A stretch of DNA of 64,000 nt, taken from Thermobifida cellulosilytica TB100. Its GTDB lineage: Bacteria; Actinomycetota; Actinomycetes; Streptosporangiales; Streptosporangiaceae. The stretch is from NCBI RefSeq assembly GCF_001517975.1, contig NZ_KQ950183.1, positions 83,282 to 147,281 on the forward strand, read 5' to 3'. The notes under the pieces are model-generated. The model saw only the letters and a program-made list of their open reading frames with translations, searched no databases and was not told the DNA's origin. The translations under genes were made by a program, and so were the position numbers. This document shows positions 9,885 to 19,004 of the stretch, piece after piece (within the stretch, counting starts at the first letter, position 1; each line of letters opens with the position of its first letter).

Positions 9885-11299
9885 GCCTGGTCGAACCGAC
9901 CGAGCCGGTCGAGGTCGACAAACTGGGACGGGTCCACTTCGTCGGGATCGGCGGGGCCGGCATGTCCGGGATCGCCCGCGTGCTGCTGCAACGCGGCGTC
10001 GAGGTGTCCGGCAGCGACGCGCGCGACAGCGCCCTGCTGCGCGAGCTGGAGGAGCTGGGCGCGACCGTGCACGTCGGCCACGCCGCCGAGCACGTGGGCA
10101 CCGCCGACACCGTGGTGGTCTCCTCCGCGGTCCGCGACACCAACCCGGAGCTGGTCGAGGCGCGCTCCCGCGGCCTGCGCGTGCTGCCGCGCGCCGCCGC
10201 GCTCGGCGCGCTGCTGCTGGACCGGCACGGGGTGGCGGTCGCGGGCACCCACGGCAAGACCACCACCACGTCCATGATCACCGTGGTGCTGCAACACCTG
10301 GGCGCCGAGCCCGGCTACGTCATCGGCGGGCAGTTGGTGACCACCGGGCTGGGCGCCGACGCGGGCGCGGGCGACGTCATCGTGGTGGAGGCCGACGAGA
10401 GCGACGGCTCCTTCCTCATGCTGTCGCCCAGGATCGCGGTGGTCACCAACGTCGAGGCCGACCACCTGGACAACTACGGCGGCCTGGAGGAGATCCACGC
10501 CAACTTCGCCGCGTTCGTCGACCGGGTCTCCGACACCCTCGTGGTGGGCGTGGACGACCCGGGGGCGCGCCGGGTCGCCGACGTCGCCCGCGAACGCGGC
10601 CGCAAGGTGCTCACCTACGGCGAGTCCGAGACCGCCGACTACCGGGTCTCCGACATCGCGGCCGCCGGGTTCACCACCGAGTTCACCCTGCACCCGCCCT
10701 CCGGCGACCCGGTGCACTGCACCCTCGCCGTGCCCGGGCGGCACAACGTGCTCAACGCCGCGGCGGCCGTCGCCGTCGCCGACGAGCTCGGCCACGACCC
10801 CGAGGTCGCGGTCGAAGGGCTCGCCGAGTTCGCGGGCACGGCGCGCCGCTTCGAGTTCAAGGGCGAGGCGGGCGGGGTGCGCGTCTACGACAGCTACGCC
10901 CACCACCCCACCGAGATCGCCGCGGACCTGGACGCCGCGCGCGCCGCACTCCGGTCGCGCGCCGCGGCCGGCGGCCCGGAGGGACGGGTCGTGGTGCTGT
11001 TCCAGCCCCACCTGTTCAGCCGCACCCGCATCTTCGCCGCCGAGTTCGCCGCGGCGCTCACCAAGGCCGACGAGGTCGTCGTCCTGGGGATCTACGCCGC
11101 CCGCGAGGACCCCGAGCCCGGGGTCACCTCCGAGCTGATCACCGACCGCGTCGGCCACGACCGGGTCTGCTACCAGCCCGACCGGGCGGAGGCCGTCCGG
11201 CGCGTGGCGTCGGTGGCGCGACCGGGCGACATCGTGCTGACGATGGGCGCCGGGGACGTCACCGAGCTCGGTCCGGAGATCGTCGCCGCACTGGGGTGA
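9881..11299 (+). CDS. murC: UDP-N-acetylmuramate--L-alanine ligase MurC
   Basis: Cytoplasmic Mur ligase that adds L-alanine to UDP-MurNAc, the first step of stem-peptide assembly. The start of the Rossmann domain VHFVGIGGAGMSGIARVLL and the P-loop GTHGKTTTTSM near residue 125 are typical of MurC. YDSYAHHPTEI near residue 340 is the MurC-specific ligand region. Length 472 aa is normal. ATG 9881 overlaps the murG stop. Confidence 0.95.
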   Translation: MSLVEPTEPVEVDKLGRVHFVGIGGAGMSGIARVLLQRGVEVSGSDARDSALLRELEELGATVHVGHAAEHVGTADTVVVSSAVRDTNPELVEARSRGLRVLPRAAALGALLLDRHGVAVAGTHGKTTTTSMITVVLQHLGAEPGYVIGGQLVTTGLGADAGAGDVIVVEADESDGSFLMLSPRIAVVTNVEADHLDNYGGLEEIHANFAAFVDRVSDTLVVGVDDPGARRVADVARERGRKVLTYGESETADYRVSDIAAAGFTTEFTLHPPSGDPVHCTLAVPGRHNVLNAAAAVAVADELGHDPEVAVEGLAEFAGTARRFEFKGEAGGVRVYDSYAHHPTEIAADLDAARAALRSRAAAGGPEGRVVVLFQPHLFSRTRIFAAEFAAALTKADEVVVLGIYAAREDPEPGVTSELITDRVGHDRVCYQPDRAEAVRRVASVARPGDIVLTMGAGDVTELGPEIVAALG

Positions 11300-11360
11300 G
11301 GCGGTGCGCCGCGGACGGCCTCGCGGTGCACCGCCGACCGCAGGCACCGGAAGGAGGAGG

Positions 11361-12089
11361 GTGACGGCCGAGGAGCAGCGGGAGACGGACGCCCCCGTCG
11401 CGCGCCGCCAGTCCGACCCCTGGCAGGTCGCCTTCGTCGTCCTGCTCCTGGCGGGCCTGGTCGGCGCCGTGCTCTGGCTGCTGTTCGGCTCGCGGCTGCT
11501 CGTCGTCCGCCAGATCGAGGTCAGCGGAGTGGAGCGGCTCACCGAGGCCGAGGTGGCGGCCGCGGCGGACGTGGCCACCGGCACCCCGCTGGCCCGGGTC
11601 GACACCGAGGAGGTCGCGGCGCGCGTGGCCGCACTGCGCCTGGTCGAGTCCGTGGAGGTCCACCGCGGCTGGCCCGCCACGCTCCGCCTGGAGGTGACCG
11701 AGCGCGTCCCCGTGCTCGGCATCGCGGTGGAGGGCGGCTACCTCCTGGTGGACCGCGAGGGGGTGCGGATCACGGAGTCCGACGCCCGCCCCGAGGACTA
11801 CCCCCTGGTCCGGGTCGCCGGAGAGGTCCACGGCAACCCCGCGGTCACGGAGAGCGCCGACATCGTCGGCCACCTGCCCCGGGAGCTGGCCGAGCGGGTC
11901 GACACCGTGGTGGCCACCGACCGCGCCCGCATCACCCTGGAGCTGGCCGACGGCACCACGGTGATGTGGGGCGACGCGGAGCGGGGCGCGGACAAGGCCC
12001 GGACGCTGGAGGTGCTCATGGCCCAGCACCCGCCCGAGCCGGGCCGCCACTACGACGTGAGCGCCGAGGGCGTCGCCGTCGTCCGGTAG
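11361..12089 (+). CDS. ftsQ: Cell division protein FtsQ
   Basis: Bitopic membrane protein that links early and late divisome parts. A short basic N-terminus is followed by one membrane segment (residues about 23-43, rich in L, V and A), then a POTRA-like domain starting at VRQIEVSGVERLTEAEV and the FtsQ domain. I chose GTG 11361 because AAGGAG lies 4 bases upstream. A GTG at 11304, right after murC, would add 19 residues and is the alternative. At 242 aa it is a typical actinobacterial FtsQ. Position between murC and ftsZ supports the call. Confidence 0.88.
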   Translation: MTAEEQRETDAPVARRQSDPWQVAFVVLLLAGLVGAVLWLLFGSRLLVVRQIEVSGVERLTEAEVAAAADVATGTPLARVDTEEVAARVAALRLVESVEVHRGWPATLRLEVTERVPVLGIAVEGGYLLVDREGVRITESDARPEDYPLVRVAGEVHGNPAVTESADIVGHLPRELAERVDTVVATDRARITLELADGTTVMWGDAERGADKARTLEVLMAQHPPEPGRHYDVSAEGVAVVR

Positions 12090-12441
12090 CCGCGCTGTTG
12101 CGGCGGTGCCTGGCATTCGGCCGTGCGACACGCCGATAGGCTGAGGACGGTGGTTAGTTGCCCCTCACCAGGGTGGCGGCTTACTGTCGGAAAGCACAGT
12201 CTTTAGTTGACATAACTACGAGTACTGCCGTGTCACCCTGTGGCACGGACGGGGAGCGGACGTGCCCGCACGGTCCGTCCCCCGGCCCCCGGACGCCTCC
12301 CCGGAGACGCCCGGAACCACCGAAGCAAGCAGAACCGGACAGCTTTCGCGTCGATCCGGTCCCGGGAGGGACGCCCCCCACGGTCGCTCTTCCCGGGGGA
12401 TCGGCGGAGTTGGCAAGAAGCGAGCGGAAAGGCCCCTCGTC
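12090..12441 (+). promoter_or_regulatory. ftsZ upstream region with probable promoters
   Basis: A 352-base non-coding stretch between ftsQ and ftsZ, where actinobacteria commonly carry several ftsZ promoters. Two candidate elements are seen: a TAGGCT box at 12137-12142 resembling a -10 element, and a perfect TTGACA at 12207-12212 in a locally AT-rich patch (12195-12225), though no good -10 is spaced from it. The palindrome AGTTGACATAACT around the TTGACA could be a regulator site. Promoter activity is inferred. Confidence 0.5.
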
Positions 12442-13809
12442 GTGGCAGCACCGCAGAACTACCTCGCGGTCATCAAAGTCGTCGGAATCGGCGGCGGCGG
12501 CGTCAACGCCGTCAACCGCATGATCGAAGAGGGTCTCAAGGGCGTCGAATTCATCGCCATCAACACCGACGCTCAGGCGCTGCTCATGAGCGACGCCGAC
12601 GTCAAGCTCGACGTCGGCCGCGAACTCACCCGCGGTCTGGGCGCGGGCGCCAACCCCGACGTGGGACGCAAGGCGGCCGAGGACCACCGCGAGGAGATCG
12701 AGGAGGTCCTCAAGGGCGCCGACATGGTCTTCGTGACCGCGGGCGAGGGCGGCGGCACGGGAACCGGGGGCGCCCCGGTGGTCGCCAACATCGCCCGCTC
12801 GCTGGGGGCGCTCACCATCGGCGTGGTCACCCGACCCTTCAGCTTCGAGGGCAAGCGGCGCGCCACCCAGGCCGAGTCGGGCATCGCGATGCTGCGTGAG
12901 GAGGTCGACACGCTCATCGTCATCCCCAACGACCGGCTCCTGTCGATCTCGGACCGCCAGGTCAGCGTCCTGGACGCGTTCAAGGCCGCCGACCAGGTGC
13001 TGCTGTCCGGTGTGCAGGGCATCACCGACCTGATCACCACTCCCGGCCTGATCAACCTCGACTTCGCCGACGTCAAGTCGGTCATGTCCGGCGCAGGGTC
13101 GGCGCTCATGGGGATCGGCTCGGCCCGGGGCGACGACCGCGCCGTCGCGGCGGCCGAGATGGCGATCTCCTCGCCGCTGCTGGAGGCCAGCATCGACGGC
13201 GCCCACGGGGTGCTGCTGTCCATCCAGGGCGGCTCCGACCTGGGCCTGTTCGAGATCAACGAAGCCGCCCAACTGGTGGCCAACTCCGCGGCCCCGGAGG
13301 CCAACATCATCTTCGGCGCGGTCATCGACGACGCGCTCGGCGACGAGGTGCGGGTCACGGTCATCGCGGCCGGGTTCGACGAGCCCCAGGTGGAGGCGCC
13401 GCCCCCGGCCCGCACGACGGCCGCGCCGACCCCGCCGCAGCCGGAGCGGCGGCCCGAACCGTCCGCCGCGGCCCGCACCGCGGAGCCTCCCCGGCCCGTG
13501 AAGCCCTCCCTGCCGGAGGCCGTGACGCGCCCCGATCCGGAACCGGGCCGCGAGGCCGGGGCCTCCGCCGAGACGCCGAAGACGGAGCAGGCCAAGTCCG
13601 AGGACCCGGCGTCCGGGGAGGCCAAGGAGTCCCGGGACGAGGACCGCCCCTACCGCCCGGGCGCCATCCACCCGGTGGGCGACAGCAGCTACAGCCGTCC
13701 CCGCCCCTCCGACAGCCCGTTCTCCCGAACCAGCGAGATCCCCACGCCGCGGCGCCGGGTGGTCTTCGACGAGGGCGACGATCTCGACGTCCCGGACTTC
13801 CTCAAGTAG
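12442..13809 (+). CDS. ftsZ: Cell division protein FtsZ
   Basis: Tubulin-like GTPase that forms the cytokinetic ring. The N-terminal [17 protein letters not shown], the T3 region, the tubulin signature [13 protein letters not shown] near residue 107 and the synergy loop region are intact. The globular domain ends near residue 315. It is followed by a proline- and acid-rich linker of about 130 residues and a C-terminal peptide ending DLDVPDFLK, which matches the tail that binds SepF and other partners. Start GTG 12442 gives the usual actinobacterial N-terminus [14 protein letters not shown]. Confidence 0.97.
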   Translation: MAAPQNYLAVIKVVGIGGGGVNAVNRMIEEGLKGVEFIAINTDAQALLMSDADVKLDVGRELTRGLGAGANPDVGRKAAEDHREEIEEVLKGADMVFVTAGEGGGTGTGGAPVVANIARSLGALTIGVVTRPFSFEGKRRATQAESGIAMLREEVDTLIVIPNDRLLSISDRQVSVLDAFKAADQVLLSGVQGITDLITTPGLINLDFADVKSVMSGAGSALMGIGSARGDDRAVAAAEMAISSPLLEASIDGAHGVLLSIQGGSDLGLFEINEAAQLVANSAAPEANIIFGAVIDDALGDEVRVTVIAAGFDEPQVEAPPPARTTAAPTPPQPERRPEPSAAARTAEPPRPVKPSLPEAVTRPDPEPGREAGASAETPKTEQAKSEDPASGEAKESRDEDRPYRPGAIHPVGDSSYSRPRPSDSPFSRTSEIPTPRRRVVFDEGDDLDVPDFLK

Positions 13810-13877
13810 CCGTCCCCCTGGCCCCTCCGCCCGGAGCGGCCAGGCTGCCCCCCGAACGATGAGGAGGTGCTCGCGTC

Positions 13878-14600
13878 ATGGGCGCCGTGGTCGAGTTGGC
13901 CCCGGGTGTGCGCGCCGGGTTCACCGGGCGCGCCGGCGGGGTCAGCCGGGAGCCGTACGCGACCCTGAACCTGGGCGACCACGTCGGGGACGATCCCGAG
14001 GCGGTCGCCGAGAACCGAAGACGGGCCGCGGCCGGTTTCGGCCTCTCGCCGGACCGTGTGGTGTGGATGAACCAGGTCCACGGCGCCGACGCGGTGACCG
14101 TGACCGCTTCCGGCCGGGCCGGGGACGTCGACGCCGTGGTCACCACGGAGCCCGGGCTCGCCCTGGCGGTGCTGGTGGCCGACTGCCTGCCGCTGCTGGT
14201 GGCCGACCCCGAGGCCGGGGTCGTCGGCGCGGCCCACTCGGGCCGTCCGGGCATGGTGGCCGGGGTGGTGTCCTCCCTGCTCGCGGAGATGGAGCGCAAC
14301 GGCGCCCGCCCGGAGCGGTGCACCGCGCTGCTCGGCCCGGTGATCTGCGGACGCTGCTACGAGGTGCCCCGGCAGATGCAGGACGAGGTGGCCCGCGCCG
14401 TGCCGGAGGCGAGATGCACCACACAGGAGGGCACTCCGGGGGTGGACATCCGGGCGGGTGTCACGGCACAGTTGAAACGCCTGGGTGTGGCGAATGTCAC
14501 CCATGATGCTCGGTGCACCCGGGAGAGCCCCGACCTGTTCTCGTACCGTCGCGACTCGACCACCGGCCGGTTCGCCGGGTACATCTGGAGGCTCCCGTGA
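13878..14600 (+). CDS. pgeF: Peptidoglycan editing factor PgeF (YfiH/LACC1 family)
   Basis: Member of the multicopper-polyphenol-oxidase-like family that keeps wrong residues (such as serine) out of the peptidoglycan stem peptide; relatives act on purine nucleosides. The metal and catalytic positions are visible in NQVHGADAV, VADCLPLLV and AHSGRPGMVAG, and again in GPVICGRCYEVP. Length 240 aa is normal. A GAGGAGG site lies ten bases before ATG 13878. The stop overlaps the next gene by 4 bases (GTGA), the common actinobacterial arrangement ftsZ-pgeF-yggS-sepF. Confidence 0.88.
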   Translation: MGAVVELAPGVRAGFTGRAGGVSREPYATLNLGDHVGDDPEAVAENRRRAAAGFGLSPDRVVWMNQVHGADAVTVTASGRAGDVDAVVTTEPGLALAVLVADCLPLLVADPEAGVVGAAHSGRPGMVAGVVSSLLAEMERNGARPERCTALLGPVICGRCYEVPRQMQDEVARAVPEARCTTQEGTPGVDIRAGVTAQLKRLGVANVTHDARCTRESPDLFSYRRDSTTGRFAGYIWRLP

Positions 14601-15319
14601 GCGGGGACGCGCGGCGCGCCCAGCTCGCCGCGAACCTGGAACGGGTCCGGGAACGGGTGGCCGCCGCCTGCGCGGCGGCCGGGCGCGCGGTCGAGGAGGT
14701 CCGGGTGATCGCGGTGACGAAGCACTTTCCGGCCTCTGACGTGCGCATTCTCGCCGAGCTGGGCCTGCGCGACGTGGGCGAGAACCGGGACCAGGAGGCC
14801 GCCCCGAAGGCCGCCGAATGCCGTGATCTCGATCTCACCTGGCACTTCGTCGGACAGTTGCAGACCAACAAGGCCCGTTCGGTGGTGCGCTACGCCGACG
14901 TGGTCCACTCCGTGGACCGCGCCCGGCTGGTCACGGAGCTGGGCCGCAGGGTCCGCGCCGCGGGGCGCACCCTGACCTGCCTGGTGCAGGTCAACCTCGA
15001 TCCCGACTCCGAGAAGGGGGTGATCGGCCCCCGTGGCGGAGCCGACCCCGCGGACGTCCCGGCCCTGGCAGAGGCGGTCGAGGCGGAGGAGGGGCTCACT
15101 CTGGGCGGTGTGATGGCCGTCGCACCCCGCGAGGGGGATCCGAGAGCCGCGTTCGACCAGCTTAAAGCAGTCGCCGACGACCTTCGGGCTCGCTACCCTC
15201 ATGCCACGACGATCTCCGCCGGCATGAGCGGGGACCTGGAGGCCGCGGTGGAGCGGGGAACGACACATCTGAGAATAGGTGCGGCGTTGCTTGGCGATCG
15301 GAGGTTGATCGTGGGGTAA
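14597..15319 (+). CDS. yggS: PLP homeostasis protein, YggS/PROSC family
   Basis: Pyridoxal-phosphate-binding alanine-racemase-like barrel protein that buffers PLP and affects amino-acid balance. The PLP lysine lies in [13 protein letters not shown] near residue 38. [25 protein letters not shown] and the phosphate-binding [16 protein letters not shown] near residue 210 are family signatures. Length 240 aa is normal. GTG 14597 overlaps the pgeF stop. Confidence 0.9.
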   Translation: MSGDARRAQLAANLERVRERVAAACAAAGRAVEEVRVIAVTKHFPASDVRILAELGLRDVGENRDQEAAPKAAECRDLDLTWHFVGQLQTNKARSVVRYADVVHSVDRARLVTELGRRVRAAGRTLTCLVQVNLDPDSEKGVIGPRGGADPADVPALAEAVEAEEGLTLGGVMAVAPREGDPRAAFDQLKAVADDLRARYPHATTISAGMSGDLEAAVERGTTHLRIGAALLGDRRLIVG

Positions 15320-15438
15320 TGTCCCCAGATGGACCCTGGGGGCACACGCTGTTCCCTCCGCTCAGGGGGTGGATGGGGACCGAATCCATCGACAAGTCAT
15401 CTGCGGTGAATCACCACAGGGACGACGGAGGACAAGAG

Positions 15439-15951
15439 ATGGCCGGCGCGATGCGCAAGATGGCGGTCTACCTCGGCCTCGTGGAGGACGACCGTTACGA
15501 TCACCGTTATGCCGACGACTACGATGACTTCGAGGACTTCGACGAGGCCGTCGACGAGCGGCCCGTCCGGAAGCGCGGTCCCCGTGACGAAGCCCGAGAC
15601 GACTCCGTAGCGGATTCGGTTGATCACCCCTCGTCGCGAAACGAGCGTCGTTCCGCCCCGGCCACCGCAGATCTCGCCCGAATCACGACACTCCATCCCC
15701 GGACCTACAACGAAGCGCGTACTATCGGAGAGCATTTCCGTGAAGGCATCCCGGTGATCATGAACCTCACCGAGATGGTTGACAGTGACGCCAAGCGGCT
15801 GGTCGACTTCGCGGCGGGGTTGATCTTCGGCCTCCACGGGAGCATCGAACGGGTGACCAACAAGGTGTTCCTGTTGTCTCCGGCTAATGTTGAGGTGACC
15901 GCTGAAGACAAAGCACGTATCGCTGAGCGAGGGTTCTTCAATCAGAGTTAG
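15439..15951 (+). CDS. sepF: Cell division protein SepF
   Basis: Membrane anchor and bundler of FtsZ filaments in bacteria without FtsA. The N-terminus [18 protein letters not shown] is the amphipathic membrane-binding segment. An acidic and basic linker follows, and the SepF core begins about residue 78 at [18 protein letters not shown] and ends with [13 protein letters not shown]. Length 170 aa is typical. ATG 15439 follows the purine-rich ACGGAGGAC. The first half has a lower GC content than its neighbours. Confidence 0.93.
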   Translation: MAGAMRKMAVYLGLVEDDRYDHRYADDYDDFEDFDEAVDERPVRKRGPRDEARDDSVADSVDHPSSRNERRSAPATADLARITTLHPRTYNEARTIGEHFREGIPVIMNLTEMVDSDAKRLVDFAAGLIFGLHGSIERVTNKVFLLSPANVEVTAEDKARIAERGFFNQS

Positions 15952-15990
15952 AGCAGCAGACACGTTGAGCGAGGCAGCCGGAGTACGGGA

Positions 15991-16296
15991 GTGAACATCG
16001 TCCAAGTCGTGCTCGGCAACGTTCTGATCTTCGTCCTATACCTCTTCCTGTTCGCGCTGATCGGACGGTTGGTGTTCGACCTGGTTCAGATGTATGCCAG
16101 ATCATGGCGGCCCGCCGGATTGGTCCTGGTTCTGGCCGAGACGACCTACACGATCACGGACCCGCCGCTCAAGTTCCTGCGTCGCTTCATCAAACCCATC
16201 AGGTTGGGGAGTGTCGCGCTCGACTTGAGCTTCATGATCCTGTTCCTTGTGGTGTCGATCCTCCTCCAGGTCGTGACGTCTGTCCTGACCATGTAG
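15991..16296 (+). CDS. YggT family membrane protein
   Basis: Small membrane protein of 101 aa with two hydrophobic segments, one at each end, joined by the conserved loop TDPPLKFLRRFIKPIRLG, the YggT-family signature. Its molecular role is not established; the family is conserved next to sepF and divIVA and has been linked to osmotic tolerance and cell division. It starts at GTG 15991, 39 bases after sepF. Confidence 0.88.
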   Translation: MNIVQVVLGNVLIFVLYLFLFALIGRLVFDLVQMYARSWRPAGLVLVLAETTYTITDPPLKFLRRFIKPIRLGSVALDLSFMILFLVVSILLQVVTSVLTM

Positions 16297-16345
16297 CGAG
16301 ACCCGAGACGGCAGAAAGGTAGGCTCCGGTTCCGATACATGAGTC

Positions 16346-16373
16346 TTGGTCATGATCTGGAGTGCCATAAGGT
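16346..16373 (+). promoter_or_regulatory. Probable divIVA promoter
   Basis: TTGGTC (16346-16351) and TAAGGT (16368-16373) are separated by 16 bases, close to the main vegetative promoter pattern, about 55 bases upstream of divIVA. A second -10-like TAGGCT lies at 16320-16325. Inference from sequence only. Confidence 0.5.
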
Positions 16374-16427
16374 CACGATCAGGTAGCGTCCCTACGGACG
16401 GAGTCCAAGCGCGCCAAGGAGACGAAC

Positions 16428-17279
16428 ATGCCGCTGACACCTGCGGATGTACGCAATAAACAGTTCAGTACGACCCGGTTGCGTCCGGGATACGACGAAG
16501 AAGAGGTCGACGCCTTCCTCGACGAGGTCGAAGCCGAGCTCGATCGTCTGATCCAGGAGAACGAGGAGCTGCGCGGCAAGCTCGCAGAGTGCCTGCGCGG
16601 CAAGGTTCCCCCCGCGGGAATGAACGACTTCCAGCCCCAGGAGCCCCCCGTTCCCCAGGAAGCCCCCAAGGCCGAGATGCCCATGCGGCAGCCCGAGCCG
16701 ATGCGTCCGCCCGAGCCGGCCCCCGCTCCCACCATGGGACTGCCCGGCGGCGAGGACAACATGGACACCGCCGCCCGGGTGCTGGCCCTCGCCCAGCAGA
16801 CCGCCGACCAGGCCATCTCCGACGCCCGTCGCGAGGCCGACGAGACGCTGGGCCGCGCCCGCCACGAGGCCGAGGACATCCTCGGCAAGGCGCGCCGCCA
16901 GGCCGAGCAGATCATCAACGAGGCCCGTGCCCGGTCGGAGAACCTGGACCGCGACGCCCAGGAGCGGCACCGCCAGGTCATGGGGTCGCTCGTGCAGCAG
17001 CGCGACGAGCTGGAGCACAAGGTCGCCGCTCTCAAGGACTTCGAGCGCGAGTACCGCAGCCGTCTCAAGGACTACTTCGAGCGCCAACTGCGTGAGCTCA
17101 ACGAGGGAGCGCCCGACTACGGCAACCCGAACACCACGGGTGGCTTCCAGACCATGTCGCCTCCCACCGGGGGCAGCCCGTCGCTCCAGCACACCAGCCC
17201 GGGGACCCCGAACCCGTTCGCTTCGCCCGAGCCGGCGCCGCACGGCTACCACCCGGGTGATCCGCACGACCGTCACTGA
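16428..17279 (+). CDS. divIVA: DivIVA/Wag31 polar growth protein
   Basis: Coiled-coil protein that marks poles and, in actinobacteria, organises tip growth. The N-terminal lipid-binding domain begins MPLTPADVRNKQFSTTRLR and continues with GYDEEEVDAFLDEVEAELDR. A proline-rich insert (residues about 60-105) precedes a long coiled coil at about 110-230, rich in A, E, R and Q, and a flexible tail. Length 283 aa fits the family. It is the last clearly division-related gene of the cluster. Confidence 0.94.
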   Translation: MPLTPADVRNKQFSTTRLRPGYDEEEVDAFLDEVEAELDRLIQENEELRGKLAECLRGKVPPAGMNDFQPQEPPVPQEAPKAEMPMRQPEPMRPPEPAPAPTMGLPGGEDNMDTAARVLALAQQTADQAISDARREADETLGRARHEAEDILGKARRQAEQIINEARARSENLDRDAQERHRQVMGSLVQQRDELEHKVAALKDFEREYRSRLKDYFERQLRELNEGAPDYGNPNTTGGFQTMSPPTGGSPSLQHTSPGTPNPFASPEPAPHGYHPGDPHDRH

Positions 17280-17341
17280 GCGGACGGTCCGCAGAACACA
17301 CGGTCCAACTCGCCCCTGAACCCTGAGAAGGCATTCACCCG

Positions 17342-18715
17342 GTGATCATCGTCTGCCTGGTGCTGGTCGTAGCGGCCTTCGTCGTGATCGGCGTGGCACT
17401 GGCGCTCGCAGAGCTGACTCTGGTCAACATCGCGCTGGCGCTCGGCGGCCTGTCCGCCGTGCTGCTCGCGGTGGAGTTCGTCCGCAACAGGAAGACCCTG
17501 TTCGGGCCGGGCCGTGCAGCGGCACTGCCCGATCACCGGAATGCCCGACTCCACGGGGCCATGACGGGACAGGCACGGACGGACGGTTTGGGGAAGGCGT
17601 CCGTCCCGCCTCCGAGCATGGTGGCGGCCACCGGCCAGGTGGCTCCGGTCGCCGACGTCGGCGGCCTCCCCGTGGCGGTCCAGGGGACCGGGGACCCCGA
17701 CACCACCGTCCCCGCGCCGGTCGCCGAACCGGTGCGGGAGGCGTTCTCCCCGGCCTCTCCCGGGGCCTCCGGCGCGGTCGGGTCCGATGCGGCGGAGCCG
17801 CACGGATCGACCGCGGCCGACGGCCCCGAGGCCGACCACTCCGACGACGCCATTCCGCAGCGCACCGCGGCCGCGGCCGAGGACGCCGGAACCGACGGCT
17901 CCGGTGCGCCCGACGAGGCCGCGGAGCACTCCCGGGACGGGGACGTCGACGACACGGGCGCCGCGGAGGCGGACACCGAGGCCGAGGAGGCCGCGGACGA
18001 CGACGCGGATCCCGACGCCACGATGACGATGCCGGTTCCCGTGGGCCTGCACGGGGCCACCGCCGTCAGGACCGAGGAGGCCGCGGACGACGAGGCCGCG
18101 GAGGCCGCCGCGGAACCGGACGGCGGCGCGGACACCGCGCCCTCCGCCGACACCGGCTCCTCCGAGGCGGACCGCCCCGACGGCTCCGACGGCGACAGCG
18201 GGGCCGCGCGCGACTCTGCCGACACCGACTCTGCCGACACCGACTCTGCCGACGAGGGCTCCAACGACACGGGCGCCGCGGAGGCGGACACCGGGGCCGA
18301 GGAGGCCGCGGACGACGACGCGGATCCCGACGCCACGATGACGATGCCGGTTCCCGTGGGCCTGCACGGGGCCACCGCCGTCGACGCCGACGAGACCGCC
18401 TCCGCAGACGACGACACCGACCCCGGCAGCTCCGACGACGCGGAGGACCTCGGCGAGATCACCTTCCGGGAACCCGCCGAGTGGAGCCCGCCCTTCGCCC
18501 TGCCCACCCGGGAGCAGAGCGAGAGCAAGAACGTCTCCGCCGCGGCGATCGCCGCGCTCGCCGCCCGCTGGACCCCCACCGGCGCGGACCTGGACTCCCC
18601 CGGCACGGACGCCGACGCGGCCGAGGAGCCCGACGGCGGCCGGCCCACCGGCTCCGCCGGGACCGACACCTCCCGCGACGGCACCGCGGCCAAGGACCCC
18701 GACGCCGCGGACTGA
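17342..18715 (+). CDS. Acidic membrane-anchored protein of unknown function
   Basis: I do not recognise a family. The first 60 residues form two hydrophobic segments (about 1-25 and 30-48), followed by a short basic stretch. The remaining 400 residues are low-complexity, rich in A, D, E, S, T and P, and probably disordered. Residues about 204-242 and 309-347 are near-identical copies that include MTMPVPVGLHGATAV. Near residue 290 the unit TDSAD is repeated three times. GAGAAGG precedes the GTG start. The short gap after divIVA suggests co-transcription and a possible envelope or polarity role, which is inference. Skewed composition makes database identification unreliable. Confidence 0.7.
   Translation: MIIVCLVLVVAAFVVIGVALALAELTLVNIALALGGLSAVLLAVEFVRNRKTLFGPGRAAALPDHRNARLHGAMTGQARTDGLGKASVPPPSMVAATGQVAPVADVGGLPVAVQGTGDPDTTVPAPVAEPVREAFSPASPGASGAVGSDAAEPHGSTAADGPEADHSDDAIPQRTAAAAEDAGTDGSGAPDEAAEHSRDGDVDDTGAAEADTEAEEAADDDADPDATMTMPVPVGLHGATAVRTEEAADDEAAEAAAEPDGGADTAPSADTGSSEADRPDGSDGDSGAARDSADTDSADTDSADEGSNDTGAAEADTGAEEAADDDADPDATMTMPVPVGLHGATAVDADETASADDDTDPGSSDDAEDLGEITFREPAEWSPPFALPTREQSESKNVSAAAIAALAARWTPTGADLDSPGTDADAAEEPDGGRPTGSAGTDTSRDGTAAKDPDAAD
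17951..18382 (+). repeat. 117-bp direct repeat inside the acidic protein gene
   Basis: Bases 17951-18067 and 18266-18382 are identical except for one base (A versus G in the codon of a Glu/Gly difference). Between them lie three tandem copies of a 15-base unit starting at 18211. The repeats keep the reading frame and encode a 39-residue module twice. Confidence 0.9.
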
Positions 18716-18958
18716 CGACGCCCGCGCGCCCCGCCCGCTTCCCAGGGCGCAGCATCCGCCCCTCACGGGGGCGTCCCGGCCCCCTCCTCGCGCCGCCGCA
18801 CGCCCGCCGCTGCGGGCGGACCCGCGGGACGCACCAGCCGCCGTGTCCCGCACCCCGGGCGCGGCCCGACGGCCGCAGACCACCCCCGGAACCGTCCTGC
18901 TGTCCTCCGGACCGGGCCCCGCAGCGGCTCCGCCGTCCCGGACAGCCCGACAACAGCG

Positions 18959-18994
18959 GCGGGGCCGCGGACCGGTCCCGGTCCGCGGCCCCGC
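18959..18994. terminator. Bidirectional hairpin between the acidic-protein gene and ileS
   Basis: A perfect 15-bp inverted repeat (18959-18973 and 18980-18994) with a 6-base loop sits just after the 3' end of ileS (- strand), and also downstream of the + strand cluster. There is no T-run, as is usual in high-GC actinobacteria. Confidence 0.7.
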
Positions 18995-19004
18995 TCCGGT
19001 CGGA

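Noticed and set aside
15320-15340. CCCCAG/CTGGGG hairpin between yggS and sepF as a terminator
   Set aside because: The stem is only 6 bp, lies right after the stop and is inside a co-transcribed cluster; too weak to call.
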